64,000 nt of DNA from Ophiura sarsii (taxonomy: Eukaryota; Echinodermata; Ophiuroidea; Amphilepidida; Ophiuridae). The notes below the pieces were generated by a model, which ran no database searches, was not told where the DNA came from, and worked only from the letters and a program-made list of their open reading frames with translations. This document shows, in pieces, positions 54,401 to 61,045 of the stretch (the first letter of the stretch is position 1; each line of letters opens with the position of its first letter). The translations under genes and the position numbers were made by a program. The stretch lies in the NCBI GenBank assembly GCA_035610835.1, contig CM069444.1, forward strand, positions 2,114,875 to 2,178,874, read 5' to 3'.

Positions 54401-56564
54401 ATTTCAAGTATGACTTGTTGCTGTATTTTTGTTGAAATTTTGATTTTTTTTTCTCCAAAATATTTCAAAATATTTCAAAACATTTCAAAAATTTTCAAAA
54501 CAATTCAATTTTTGTGTGGAAATAACGTACTTTAGGTCCTAGTTGTGCATCAAATCACTGAATAAAGTGCGTCACATAGTTACAAAGAAGGGGGGGGGAG
54601 CAAATTTACCCCAGTTGCGACCTTTTCCCCCAGTTGCCCACTCCCCCCCCCCCCAGTCAGCTCAAGCCCCACCTAAATTTGTCCCCCAAGGAATCAAAAA
54701 TGTTGAATTTTAATGTCAACATTAGCTTAAAATTGGTCTGAAATGTCTGATTTAGAACGAATTAATCTAATTTCAGGCAATTTTTACAATAAAGCCAAAA
54801 ATAGCGCGAATTTTCCCCCCACATTTTTCTTGCCTCCCGTTTGCCCACCCCTGAAATGTTGATGCTGGTGCCGCCACTGGTAATTGATGTGTACCTGGGA
54901 CCTGTAAAGTGCATTTGATTCTATTTTTTTCAGCATTAAAAAAATCTCTAATAAGTTTTTTTTAGTGATGTTTGTAATTATGAGGAATATATTGACTGTT
55001 CACGTTGGACGATGTAGGCTATTTACAATCAAACTTGTCACTTTAAAATATGAAATACACCTAATCCAAAGGGTTCCTGAGCAGGTGCTCATATTCAGTG
55101 TGATGTCATCACTTTTGTGCACCAATGAGAAAACTGCCCATAAGCCCTTTTTGAGGAATTGCAGACACAATAGTAGAGGGCAGTATATAAGTTTGGTATA
55201 GAATAGATGAGGGCATACTTCACTTTGGATAAAACCCAGGAAATGCAAGGAATGAGCAGTCAGGTTTGGACAGCTTGCTATGCTATCCACACATGCCTGA
55301 TTGTGTTCAATAGTCCACATGCAATGCAAAGCAATACCAATTTAGTGATAGAATCCTGTCAATTTCAGACATTGATATTGCAAAAGAAGTAAAAATGTTT
55401 TCCAAATCCTACAGACCCACAATACCTTTTGCCTAAGAAATGTTAATAAATGCTAATCCTTCCCTCTCCTTGTTTCTCTTCCGCTATCATTTATTTTATA
55501 GATCGCTAAAGAACGACAGAAGGTTAAGGACGAGGAGGCAAAATCAAAAGCGCCCGCCGTAAAATCTACAGCCGTGACGTTGAACGCAGAAGAGAAGCCT
55601 ACAGTGTACAGGTCAGGCGTGGGCAAATACATATCATCAGCTACCACGACAGAAAGTCCAAGGTAAACCATAGAATACTGGATGTAGGGAAACATTTCAT
55701 TTATACTCCCGTATCTTTTGAGTCTCGATACGCTATTAATGTGAAATTTTAAAATTTAAATTATCATCACTCAGCAACATGGTAATGCTCTTTTACCGTT
55801 TTGTACTCTTGTCTAAGGCTTTTTCTACATCAAAATGGCCTATTTACTCCACCAATTCTTTTCCTCTTAAATTCAACAAATGGATCGCAAAATTGTCTTC
55901 AATGTGACAGAGTAAAACATTTTAAAGCTCTATGGAAAGGGGTCCTCACATGATATACAAAACATGGGAATATGGGGAGGGGGGTGGGGGGTTAACAAAT
56001 CACTTAATATTGATATTTTTTGTGTAAAAAATCCTTCATCATGGATCGTATTACTGCAAACATTTCTGCAAAAAGTCTCAAAGACTTCTTAATTGGAACA
56101 ACAAATTTACAAACAATTCAGCATTCCAGTATCATGATGATCAAGACTGGTCGTACTATAGGATCTTAGTAATTAGGTCGTAAAAACTGTTCATAATTCA
56201 ATTATTGTCGTTGCAAGAAATCGAGATTGCAGCAGTAAATAAAGTTAAAAAGTGTGACAATGTGACCATTATTATTTGATAATATTAAAGCCTAAAAGTA
56301 TCGATATGGATGAAAACCTTGTGAAATTTGTAATACAATTATATTACGACCTATAAAAACAATATTTTGCACACAAAATGTTAAACAAGTTTTTGATTAA
56401 TATGGATGATAAGCCTGGATTACAAAGTTTTCTCATTATTGTCTTGTCGTTTCAGCACGAGTAAGCGCTCATCGGAACAGTCCACATCCAACACAGTTTC
56501 TAACATCTCTCAGAAGAAGAAGTCAAAGTTAGCAAGTAAACTCAACGACTTCAGTGCTTGGTAG
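30379..56564 (+). CDS. PPIL2: U-box and cyclophilin-like domain protein PPIL2 (RING-type E3 ubiquitin ligase, nuclear)
   Basis: PPIL2 is a nuclear spliceosome-associated cyclophilin with a U-box E3 ligase module. Eighteen coding exons join in frame to 529 aa (human about 520): 30379-30410, 32664-32713, 35261-35309, 36593-36707, 37972-38023, 40254-40345, 42636-42801, 43939-44039, 45699-45743, 46638-46713, 47475-47581, 48870-48959, 49527-49560, 50398-50515, 53385-53441, 53973-54108, 55502-55662, 56456-56564. The start is [14 protein letters not shown], as in animal orthologues. The U-box is about residues 36-110 ([20 protein letters not shown]). The cyclophilin domain is about 277-435, with catalytic Arg at R319 (FHRSI), F324, Q327, [11 protein letters not shown] and H390. 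The position of cyclophilin A Trp121 is His385 (KHLDGKH); human PPIL2 has Tyr there. The C-terminus has GVGKYI, a basic KKKSK stretch at 514-518 and ends DFSAW. All introns are GT-AG. Confidence 0.96.
30545..30800. repeat. GC-rich repetitive patch in PPIL2 intron 1
   Basis: Motifs such as GCGGGGAC, GTAGCGGGG and GGGACATGGCGGGG recur many times. The overlapping open frames on both strands reflect the composition and are not supported as genes. Confidence 0.5.
31617..31989. mobile_element. Palindromic MITE with TTAA flanks (PPIL2 intron 1)
   Basis: AGGTATATTATGTGATCTTT and its inverse AAGATCACATAATATGCCT are the ends, with TTAA outside both (31613-31616 and 31990-31993). The arms pair over most of the 373 bp around a centre near 31800 (CTGTCGGATTATCCGACAG). 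A half-copy lies at 47627-47815. Confidence 0.85.
32225..32663. repeat. Tandem array that duplicates the exon 2 splice acceptor
   Basis: Units of about 48-59 bp contain TTTGTGTGTATGTGCAGGTATCTG. Seven copies of the acceptor-like TGTGCAGGTATCTG precede the genuine one at 32657-32670. Each decoy matches the true acceptor and the first seven exon bases, then diverges to GGTTCCATAG or ACTTAA, so its use would bring a stop codon within a few codons. Confidence 0.93.
32664..32713 (+). CDS. PPIL2: PPIL2 exon 2
   Basis: It completes Met11 and encodes [16 protein letters not shown] (phase 2 in, phase 1 out). The acceptor is the last of eight near-identical copies; only this copy continues into conserved sequence. 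Confidence 0.94.
32751..33055. mobile_element. Harbinger-like MITE copy 1 (PPIL2 intron 2)
   Basis: CACTGCAAATTATGAGCGTT and the inverse CATAATTTGCAGTG are its ends, with TAA on each side. A 3-bp TWA-type target suggests the PIF/Harbinger group. Related copies are at 40437-40760 and 41978-42349. Confidence 0.75.
33081..33480 (-). pseudogene. 3' end of a LINE reverse-transcriptase ORF, decayed
   Basis: The minus strand encodes [20 protein letters not shown] and [18 protein letters not shown], the C-terminal tail of non-LTR retrotransposon ORF2 proteins. Upstream a second frame contains [18 protein letters not shown], also typical of that tail, so a frameshift or indel separates them near 33350-33440. 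A hAT-like MITE (33497-33841) interrupts the element. Confidence 0.8.
33497..33841. mobile_element. hAT-like MITE with 8-bp TSD GACAAGGT
   Basis: CAGGGTTGTAGC and GGCTACAACCCTG are the inverted ends. GACAAGGT flanks both (33489-33496 and 33842-33849). The interior is GC-rich at the left and includes repeated AATATTGAGCCC. Confidence 0.88.
34441..34685 (+). mobile_element. tRNA-derived SINE
   Basis: TGGTCTAGTGGA (34451-34462) is an A-box and GTGAGTTCTAGCCCC (34491-34505) a B-box of an internal RNA polymerase III promoter. The body has CTTGGGCAAGGTACTTAG, shared with the SINE at 45995-46307. It ends in an AC-rich tail near 34668. A cloverleaf with intact stems is not maintained, so it is not a functional tRNA gene. 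Confidence 0.78.
34741..34866. repeat. Purine-rich GGAAA tract
   Basis: An almost pure A/G strand (AAGGAAGGGAAAGAAAGGGAGA and similar) runs over about 125 bases, downstream of a short G-run at 34710-34718. Confidence 0.8.
35029..35110 (+). mobile_element. tRNA-like SINE fragment
   Basis: TGGCCTAGTGGG is a good A-box. The B-box region is poor. It is followed by a duplicated segment CCTGGTTAAAAACCCTAAAC at about 35120-35195. Confidence 0.35.
35261..35309 (+). CDS. PPIL2: PPIL2 exon 3
   Basis: It encodes E28 to C43 ([15 protein letters not shown]) and enters the U-box. The acceptor is TTTTATAG and the donor TGTAG/GTAAGT. Confidence 0.94.
35832..36202 (-). pseudogene. LINE reverse-transcriptase fragment with FADDIA
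   Basis: The minus strand carries [20 protein letters not shown], the catalytic [F/Y]xDD palm motif of non-LTR reverse transcriptases. After a frame change it continues with [19 protein letters not shown], which follows that motif in this class. The two frames overlap at 36020-36074, so the gene is frameshifted. PPIL2 exon 3 lies between this and the ORF2 tail at 33081, so they are separate insertions. Confidence 0.85.
36593..36707 (+). CDS. PPIL2: PPIL2 exon 4
   Basis: It encodes SLSLQP through NPITGE, the core of the U-box. The acceptor is CACCTATCAG at 36592. A second, stronger-looking acceptor (ATCATTGCAG) lies 13 bases inside the exon but would remove SLSL and shift the frame. The conserved CSLSLQP peptide fixes the upstream one. 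Confidence 0.93.
36757..37100. mobile_element. Mariner-like MITE, TA flanks (PPIL2 intron 4)
   Basis: CACTAAGGGCCAAAGTTTAC and the inverse GTAAACTTTGGCCCTTAGTG are its ends, with TA at 36755-36756 and 37101-37102. A run of about 23 G follows at 37110. Confidence 0.82.
37972..38023 (+). CDS. PPIL2: PPIL2 exon 5
   Basis: It encodes [17 protein letters not shown] (phase 0 in, phase 1 out). The donor is AAGG/GTAAGT. Confidence 0.94.
38352..38440. repeat. Three tandem units of CACACAATCTGTGAGA-type sequence
   Basis: A unit of about 34 bp with TTTGCGGGCTG is repeated in intron 5. Confidence 0.75.
40254..40345 (+). CDS. PPIL2: PPIL2 exon 6
   Basis: It encodes [20 protein letters not shown] through VYAYE, the second half of the U-box-like region. 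Just downstream (40393-40430) a short stretch repeats its end, ATATGCCTATGAGGTGA. Confidence 0.95.
40437..40760. mobile_element. Harbinger-like MITE copy 2 (PPIL2 intron 6)
   Basis: The ends CACTGCAAATTATGAGCG and CGCTCATAATTTGCAGG and the interior match the copies at 32751 and 41978. Confidence 0.75.
40766..41049. mobile_element. TIR element (PPIL2 intron 6)
   Basis: AAGGCATAATGTCATAACTG and the inverse CAGTTATGACATTGTGCCTT are its ends. The arms pair over about 36 bases. Confidence 0.78.
41785..41890 (-). mobile_element. tRNA-derived SINE head fragment
   Basis: Read on the minus strand, GCAGGTTCGATTTTCACTGC contains a B-box (GGTTCGATT) after an anticodon-arm-like GATTCGTTGTTCAGGAATC. The A-box half is degraded. 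Confidence 0.45.
41978..42349. mobile_element. Harbinger-like MITE copy 3 with expanded internal GTTTACTTTTGT repeat
   Basis: The ends match copies 1 and 2. Five to six 12-bp units expand its right half (about 42205-42285). The left flank AAGAGTGTATGAATATCATACA occurs again at about 42594-42615, next to exon 7. Confidence 0.78.
42636..42801 (+). CDS. PPIL2: PPIL2 exon 7
   Basis: It encodes [20 protein letters not shown] through [13 protein letters not shown]. The acceptor is TTCCACAG and the donor GAAG/GTGAGG. Confidence 0.96.
43805..43885. repeat. Interrupted (GATT)n microsatellite
   Basis: Blocks of TGATTGATTGATT are separated by GATAAA, ending about 50 bases before exon 8. Confidence 0.85.
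43939..44039 (+). CDS. PPIL2: PPIL2 exon 8
   Basis: It encodes V186 to A219 ([20 protein letters not shown], then [13 protein letters not shown]). The acceptor is ACACACAG and the donor GCG/GTGAGT (phase 0 out). The 3' part, with flanking intron, is duplicated at 44486-44580. Confidence 0.95.
44066..44485. mobile_element. TIR element between the two exon 8 copies, TA flanks
   Basis: The left end CACCTAACACAAAAAGTCCC and the right end GGGACTTTTTGTGCTAGGTG pair with one mismatch over 25 bases. TA lies on both sides (44064-44065 and 44486-44487), as for Tc1/mariner-type MITEs. The right end supplies the TTTTTGTGCTAG that precedes the duplicated exon. Confidence 0.85.
44483..44557 (+). CDS. PPIL2: Possible extra PPIL2 exon 8b (duplicate of exon 8)
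   Basis: After CTTTTTGTGCTAG the sequence reads [20 protein letters not shown] then EYKPA, followed by a consensus donor GTGAGC. Both ends are phase 0, so it could be added after exon 8 and before exon 9 without disturbing the frame; replacing exon 8 would break the frame. Against exon 8 it has K to Q and D to E changes, which match the residues I recall at these positions in the human protein. It may be a real cassette or a neutral duplicate. Confidence 0.4.
44931..45199. mobile_element. TIR element with TTA flanks (PPIL2 intron 8)
   Basis: GGCCAAACAAAGTAGAAGGT and its near-inverse ACTTTCTATTTTGTTTGGCC are the ends. TTA flanks both (44928-44930 and 45200-45202), consistent with a PIF/Harbinger-type 3-bp target. 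Confidence 0.8.
45699..45743 (+). CDS. PPIL2: PPIL2 exon 9
   Basis: It encodes [15 protein letters not shown] (15 codons, phase 0 at both ends). This is the variable linker before the cyclophilin domain. Confidence 0.93.
45755..46520. repeat. Dispersed repeat family (CTCAAAAAGTTCGGAAAC) with internal duplication
   Basis: It shares CTGATGT, GCTTGAG and CTGAATGTGCTRAAAT landmarks with the copy at about 60040-61040. The segment AAAATCATCATTATTT through AGTTGTTCTTTTGAG occurs twice (from about 45958 and from 46409). A SINE interrupts it at 45995. Confidence 0.7.
45995..46307 (-). mobile_element. tRNA-derived SINE with 11-bp TSD
   Basis: On the minus strand it starts GACGGGCACGTGTGGTCCAA (A-box region), has GGGTTCGAGTCCC as B-box (46241-46253 region) and the body CCTTGGGCAAGGCACTTTTC. 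AAAGTCAATAG flanks it exactly (45984-45994 and 46308-46318), showing target-primed insertion. Confidence 0.9.
46638..46713 (+). CDS. PPIL2: PPIL2 exon 10
   Basis: It encodes [20 protein letters not shown] then TTHEA, a highly conserved PPIL2 signature. The donor is GCAG/GTCAGT. Confidence 0.95.
46729..46908. mobile_element. Small TIR element (PPIL2 intron 10)
   Basis: ATTGTAAAACGCTTAAAATT and the inverse-like AATTAAGGAGTTTTACAAT mark its ends. The arms are imperfect. Confidence 0.55.
47475..47581 (+). CDS. PPIL2: PPIL2 exon 11
   Basis: It encodes [20 protein letters not shown] then [16 protein letters not shown], entering the cyclophilin fold. The donor is ATG/GTGAGT. Confidence 0.96.
47627..47815. 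mobile_element. Half-copy of the TTAA MITE found at 31617
   Basis: It begins TTAAAGGTATATTATGTGAT and shares TTCTTGCAGATTTAC, TTCCAAGTTACAGAGCGAT and CAAAATCATG with the full copy, but lacks the second arm. Confidence 0.75.
48129..48361. mobile_element. piggyBac-like MITE (copy C), uninterrupted
   Basis: TTAA flanks both ends (48125-48128 and 48362-48365). The sequence is the reverse complement of copies A and B (ATTTTCCATGCGGC; GCCTGCCACATGGAAAGT). At 233 bp it gives the intact length of the family. Confidence 0.85.
48493..48815. mobile_element. TIR element (PPIL2 intron 11)
   Basis: AGCCTAAAAAAAGTTTGATT and the inverse-like AATCAAACATTTTTTTTAGG mark its ends. The left inner part has CCGACCGACCCTATTTTTAC and the right CCGACCTACCTACCCTATTT. 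Confidence 0.65.
48870..48959 (+). CDS. PPIL2: PPIL2 exon 12
   Basis: It encodes [20 protein letters not shown] then [10 protein letters not shown], including catalytic Arg319. The acceptor is ACTGTTTAG. Confidence 0.96.
49527..49560 (+). CDS. PPIL2: PPIL2 exon 13
   Basis: It encodes [11 protein letters not shown] (34 nt). The acceptor is TATTACAG and the donor ACAG/GTATGT. Confidence 0.95.
49943..50247 (-). pseudogene. 5'-truncated LINE insertion with TSD
   Basis: The minus strand encodes [20 protein letters not shown] then [17 protein letters not shown], the C-terminal tail of a non-LTR ORF2. TGTACTATCAT occurs on both sides (49932-49942 and 50248-50258). The DNA end CTGTCATGACTGACAGCT is shared with the fragment at 33117-33150, so both belong to one family. 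Confidence 0.85.
50398..50515 (+). CDS. PPIL2: PPIL2 exon 14
   Basis: It encodes [20 protein letters not shown] then [19 protein letters not shown], the core of the cyclophilin domain. It ends in phase 2 at TT/GTAAGT. Confidence 0.96.
50536..50945 (+). pseudogene. Tandem partial copies of PPIL2 exon 14
   Basis: Three degraded copies follow the exon, starting at about 50536, 50716 and 50862. Copy 2 has EF followed by a TAA stop and a TAG where NKS should be. Copies 3 and 4 begin at CAAACCCAATCTCAGCC after AT-rich spacer. None has a good acceptor. The 50715 and 50861 units are 146 bp apart. A fifth, broken unit is split by the element at 50992. Confidence 0.88.
50992..52845. mobile_element. 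About 1.85-kb element with internal 105-135 bp tandem repeats (PPIL2 intron 14)
   Basis: The left end TGTCTCGCCTGATG and the right CAGGCGAGACG near 52814 are short inverted repeats. The flanks ...GCATTCATTTT and ATAATATATATAAGTGC join exactly as in the neighbouring duplicated units, which define the empty site. The interior holds about 15 units with AAGGCCTATCTTGATGGGAT, TTTGGTGGAGG and GGGGTCAAATATGGGGTCAA. The left part has a GTCCGGCGTCCGCC minirepeat. No gene is encoded. Confidence 0.82.
53385..53441 (+). CDS. PPIL2: PPIL2 exon 15
   Basis: It encodes [19 protein letters not shown] (phase 2 in and out). It contains His385 at the cyclophilin A Trp121 position and His390 at the His126 position. 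Confidence 0.95.
53973..54108 (+). CDS. PPIL2: PPIL2 exon 16
   Basis: It encodes [20 protein letters not shown] through [11 protein letters not shown], the last strand of the cyclophilin domain. The donor is GCG/GTAAGA. Confidence 0.96.
55502..55662 (+). CDS. PPIL2: PPIL2 exon 17
   Basis: It encodes a charged helix ([16 protein letters not shown]), a variable Ala/Lys region and the conserved [11 protein letters not shown]. It ends in phase 2. Confidence 0.94.
56456..56564 (+). CDS. PPIL2: PPIL2 exon 18 (terminal)
   Basis: It encodes a Ser/Thr-rich stretch, basic KKKSK and the family-typical C-terminus LNDFSAW before TAG at 56562-56564. Confidence 0.95.
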
Positions 56565-56585
56565 CAAAGCACACAGAATGTGAAC

Positions 56586-56591
56586 AATAAA
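56586..56591 (+). terminator. Candidate polyadenylation signal for PPIL2
   Basis: AATAAA lies 22 bases after the stop codon. A 3' UTR this short would be unusual, so a later signal may also be used. Confidence 0.4.
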
Positions 56592-57219
56592 CTTTTTCAC
56601 ACCAAGTTGAAAAACATTTTTTTGAAATTGATGCCAGCTGTTAGAAGCTATCAGCGTTCTATTATAACACTCCTGCATAACAGCCATCGTGTGTGTACTA
56701 TAGTAGATTATAAATATTGGCTGATTGGTTATTGATTATTCCATTTAACATCTAAAACCACAATGGACCAATGACGACGATAGCGGCATCGTTTAGATGT
56801 TATTGGTTTCACTGCGATGTAATACTATAGACTTCAAAATGTTGAAGCAAATATTATGCATCCATCTATGTATGAATTGAAACAGTCAAGCAAATGGCGT
56901 GCTATTCAAACGTGCATCTTAATATTAAGTGTCACATTGATCATCAATTCTTCTTAAGAGTTTTCTTGTCTAAACAACAATTGAATTAGAAGGAAAATCA
57001 ATTTTGAAAACGGCACGAGAGAACTTTGTCACTATTGTGAACTACCTACAATGTGATGTAAGACATGTATCAATGATCAGTTTAAGATTTCAAATCATTG
57101 CCCTAACCTATATCCTTTGAGCACTTTGAGTAAGATTCGTGGAGAATTCGAGATTCGAGTCAAACTTATTTCAAAATCTGATTTTGAAGTTATTAGGAAG
57201 CATATGGCGCTGTAACTTA

Positions 57220-57887
57220 AGGGAGGTGTCAACCCTGTTTGGCGCCAAATTTATCTAGCACTGTAACTTTTAAATTATAAATGTGATGTACATAAAAGTA
57301 TACATTATTTTGTAATGAAATGAGTCAGAGAATCCATTTTTGGTATCAAATTTTACTAAAAATAGTAATTTTTACATTTTTGCCCAAAAATCACTTCTTT
57401 GGCGCCAACATTTTAAAGACAACCTAACAAAATCAGTTTTGGATTAAAAATGCAACAATTTCACCAAAATCATCTAAAGTCAATTATCTAGGAGCGCATT
57501 TTTTAAGCCCCAAAAAATATGCTCCTAGATAATTGACTTTAGATGATTTTGGTGAAATATTTAATCAAGAACTGATTTTGTTAGATTGTCTGAAATTTGT
57601 GGGTGCCAAAAAAGTGATTTTTGGGCAAAAAATGTAAAAATCACTATTTTTTGTCATCACTTTAATCAAGAACTGATTTTGTTAGATTGTCTGAAATTTG
57701 TGGGTGCCAAAAAAGTGATTTTTGGGCAAAAAATGTAAAAATCACTATTTTTTGTAAAATTGAATATCAAAAATGGATTCTATGACTAACTTCATTAAAA
57801 AAATGGTATTCTTTTATGCACATTACATTATTAGTTTCAAAGTTACAGTGCTTGATAAATTTCATAAAAAAGGGTTTACACTTCCCT
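57220..57887. mobile_element. Palindromic TIR element with internal duplication
   Basis: AGGGAGGTGTCAACCC and GGGTTTACACTTCCCT are the ends. At the centre, CAATTATCTAGGAGCGCATT is mirrored by AATATGCTCCTAGATAATTG. In the right arm a unit of about 100 bp (AATCAAGAACTGATTTTGTT onward) occurs twice in tandem. A related left-end fragment lies at 19865-19975. Confidence 0.8.
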
Positions 57888-58195
57888 GAAAAGGTATTTT
57901 AGTTTCATGGCTATAAATGTAATTTGACCCAAAATGCATTTCTAGGAAAGAATCATCGAATGTGTGAAATTCACACGGATGATTACATATTTTATACATG
58001 AGTGGCCCCTCGACAGACTGTCCAAAGGTTATACATAGGAAATATTACTTTATAGATGTTGAAGGGTTTAACATATAAGGTTTTGACTGAATGGTGACGA
58101 TATTATAAATTAATTTGGAATTTTGACAGACGACAGTCTCTTTGCACGGACTCAGATTCAATGAGAGCGTTGTATAATATTACACTGTCTGACTG

Positions 58196-58335
58196 CATAT
58201 TTAGTCTGTCGAGAAGTCCCACTCCCCCAGTGAGGTAGAGTGCCACCAGCGAGAACCGCCGTGCCCGAGCCGAAGGCGATGGTCCTTCGACGCTCTACTT
58301 CACTGGGGGAGTGGGACTTCTCGACGGACATATTG
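58196..58335. repeat. GC-rich hairpin with about 40-bp arms
   Basis: GTCGAGAAGTCCCACTCCCC and the inverse GGGGAGTGGGACTTCTCGAC are arms with few mismatches. The centre contains GAACCGCCGTGCCCGAGCCG. This is a GC-rich island in AT-rich DNA downstream of PPIL2. Confidence 0.85.
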
Positions 58336-58862
58336 TGCGGAGAGAGTCTAAACTGGTTACATGACGTTATGGAATAGTCCCATTCATTATGGTACCAGTT
58401 CATGATAAAAGGTGGAACCATGCACAGGGAAAATAGGATTTAGAGATGCAGTTCATTCCAGATTTCAGAGAATTTAGAGATAGATTTTCTCAAAATTCTC
58501 TAAAATATCACAATTACTGCTCTATAACAACTGTAGGAAAAGTATATCACCATATCAATTTCTTATTTATTGATAATTAAAAGATAATACAAAATAATAT
58601 TGTTTATGGCGTGCCAATTATTGTCTTAGAATCACATTTGAAGTGCACAGAGATGAGTTGGCTACTGGACAAATTAATTTTGCAAATGCTTTTTTTAAAC
58701 AAGCATATTTCATAAAAAGAGAATCAAGCTCTTAATTCCCCCAACAATGCTCAACAGTCACTATTATAGTAAGCTTTACCAATCCAAAACCAGCAAAATG
58801 CTTGAGCAATACTGAACAGTAGTTGGTCCCCAACCCAAGCAGTCTTATCCTATTGGGCATAT

Positions 58863-59333
58863 GGGAGCACTACACCAAATATCTTTCTCATTGAAATACG
58901 TGTAAAAGTGCCATATTTCAAGACACCTTTTCTACCCTCCGGTTACATTTATGGCATACTTGTCACCTATGACCATTTTCAGTAACATCTCAACTTTAAT
59001 TTAAGCCTTGTTTAATGAGGAGTTATCAGCCTACATTTTCCGCTACGGACCTGCACATAGCGCCCTCACTTTTTCACGTTTTCTGGCATGCCTGTTCACC
59101 ATTTAGGCAGGTGCTTACGCCCTGGGCACTATTTAGGTCGATAAATTAAAAATATCGTATTTTATCATTATAGGTGCAACGGATAGGTCCCATTCGTTCA
59201 TTTAAATACAAACATACCATCCCTGGAGAAACAAATTGCCCGAAAAGCTCACATTTACAAGCCTTGTCTTCGTGCTTTTCCGGAACTACTACAGCATTAC
59301 ACGAATTGCGCATTGATTTGGTACAGTGCTCCC
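58863..59333. mobile_element. 471-bp TIR element, copy 2
   Basis: It is a high-identity reverse complement of 16653-17123. The ends are GGGAGCACTACACCAAATAT and TTGGTACAGTGCTCCC. ATAT flanks both sides. Confidence 0.85.
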
Positions 59334-59500
59334 ATATTGTGAGGGCTATAAATACACTGTAAAAGTGGTAATTTTCGCACAATTAATTTTTTGCGCTTTG
59401 CCAATTTTGAACTGTTTTGCGTGTTTTTAAATTCGTGATTTGTTATTATATTTTGCGGCAGCTGTGTTGAGCACGAACGAAAAGTGCAAACATTAATGTA

Positions 59501-59933
59501 CACTCGTTAAAAGAAGTTCCTGGACACTTAAATTAAATTAATATTTAATAGAATATATATAATTATATATATAATTGTATATCAAAATAAGCAGAAAGTA
59601 ATCCTCTAACAGCTTAACATGGAATTTAGACATGATCACTCATGCATGGCAGATCCCATTCACTTGACAATGGCAAGAAGATTGCACACAATTGGATAAT
59701 CCCTCCATTCAAATGACTGTAAATGCTCATTTCTTGCAATTTCCTTTTACGCACCTTACCATTGCTTAATGAATGTGCTCAGCCATGCATGAATGCGTAC
59801 ATCTTAATTTCATACAGACATGATAGAGAATTATTGTCTGCTTATTTTGACATGCAATTGTTTAATTTATATTAAATGTTTATGTGAAATATTTGAACTT
59901 CAATGAGTGTCCAGGAACTTCTTTTGACGAGTG
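59501..59933. mobile_element. Mariner-like MITE, TA flanks
   Basis: CACTCGTTAAAAGAAGTTCC and the inverse GGAACTTCTTTTGACGAGTG are its ends, with TA at 59499-59500 and 59934-59935. The length is 433 bp. There is no coding frame. Confidence 0.85.
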
Positions 59934-60104
59934 TATCACAAAAATGTCCACTTTTACAGATGGTATGTGGTTTGCTACCTCTCTTGTAACAAACATTCTG
60001 AGTGAAAAAAGCGGGTCCAACTATAAGACCAAATCCTAATTAAACTACTCAAAAAAGTTCTTTTCTATCGCCTAGTTTTCTGATGTATTGTGATATGTTC
60101 ATAT

Positions 60105-60394
60105 GAGGGGGGTATCAAAAAGTTCTTGACATCACCAAGAAGTGGAGCCAGAAACTTTTTTTTGTTATGTGACCCGTCAGACATCTTTAAAAAGTCACTG
60201 TGCAAAGTCACACATATCTCCCACTTTTTATTACCTGTCCACAGACCGCCATTGTAGAGATCCTCAGATTGACCGCCATTGACTTTGCACAGTGACTTTT
60301 TAAAGATGTCTGAAGGGTCACATAACAAAACAAAAAAGTTTCTGGCTCCTTCACTTCTTGGTGATGTCAAGAACTTTTTGATACCCCCTCGTAT
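60105..60394. mobile_element. Palindromic insert
   Basis: GGGGGGTATCAAAAAGTTCT and the inverse AGAACTTTTTGATACCCCC are the ends. The arms pair over about 110 bases (for example CACTGTGCAAAGTCA and TGACTTTGCACAGTG). The minus-strand open frame here is a palindrome artefact. Confidence 0.85.
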
Positions 60395-60637
60395 TGTGTC
60401 ATATACCAATTAAAAGCTGATGTTTTCATCTTTCAAGTGATACCAAATCTGTAGCAAATTCTTGTTTAACTGCGCAGCCAAATGCTTGAGTATACCAGGT
60501 CTCAATCTGAATGTGCTGAAATAGACACTATATTGTGCTCAAATGAACAACTCTTGTCATTTGTTCAACGAAGTGTTACATTGACCACTAAAGTGTAGAG
60601 AGCTGCTCTAATGACAAAATAGTGGTGATTTTAGCAC

Positions 60638-60865
60638 ATTCAGATTGAGACCTGGTATTCAGATTGAGACCTGGTATTCAGATCGAGACCGGGTATTCAG
60701 ATCGAGACCGGGTATTCAGATCGAGACCTGGTATTCAGATCGAGACCTGGTATTCAGATTGAGACCTGGTATTCAGATTGAGACCTGGTATTCAGATTGA
60801 GACCCGGTATTCAGATTGAGACCTGGTATTCAGATTGAGACCTGGCATTCAGATTGAGACCTGGT
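60638..60865. repeat. Twelve tandem 19-bp units ATTCAGATTGAGACCTGGT
   Basis: The twelve units occupy 228 bases. Variants carry ATC for ATT or CGG for TGG. The unit derives from single-copy sequence in the surrounding repeat (compare ACCAGGTCTCAATCTGAATG at about 60496, in inverted orientation). Confidence 0.93.
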
Positions 60866-61045
60866 ATTCTCAAGCACGTGGCCAAGTACTGAAACAAATA
60901 ATTGCTATAAGTTTGGCATCATTGGAAAGATGAACATATTATCAAAGTTTATCATAAAATATGCAACAGAATATGAATGTATCATAAGACATTGAAGAAA
61001 ATGATGATGAAAATATTTGCGAACTTTTTTTAAGAAGTTTGTACA

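Larger units (their letters stand above)
60040..61045. repeat. Second copy of the CTCAAAAAAGTTC dispersed repeat
   Basis: Landmarks match those at 45755-46520 (AAGCTGATGT, GCTTGAG, CTGAATGTGCTGAAAT). It is interrupted by a palindromic insert and contains the 19-bp array. Confidence 0.65.

Noticed and set aside
60065..60409. 114-codon minus-strand frame
   Set aside because: It spans a palindromic insert; the openness reflects the inverted arms.
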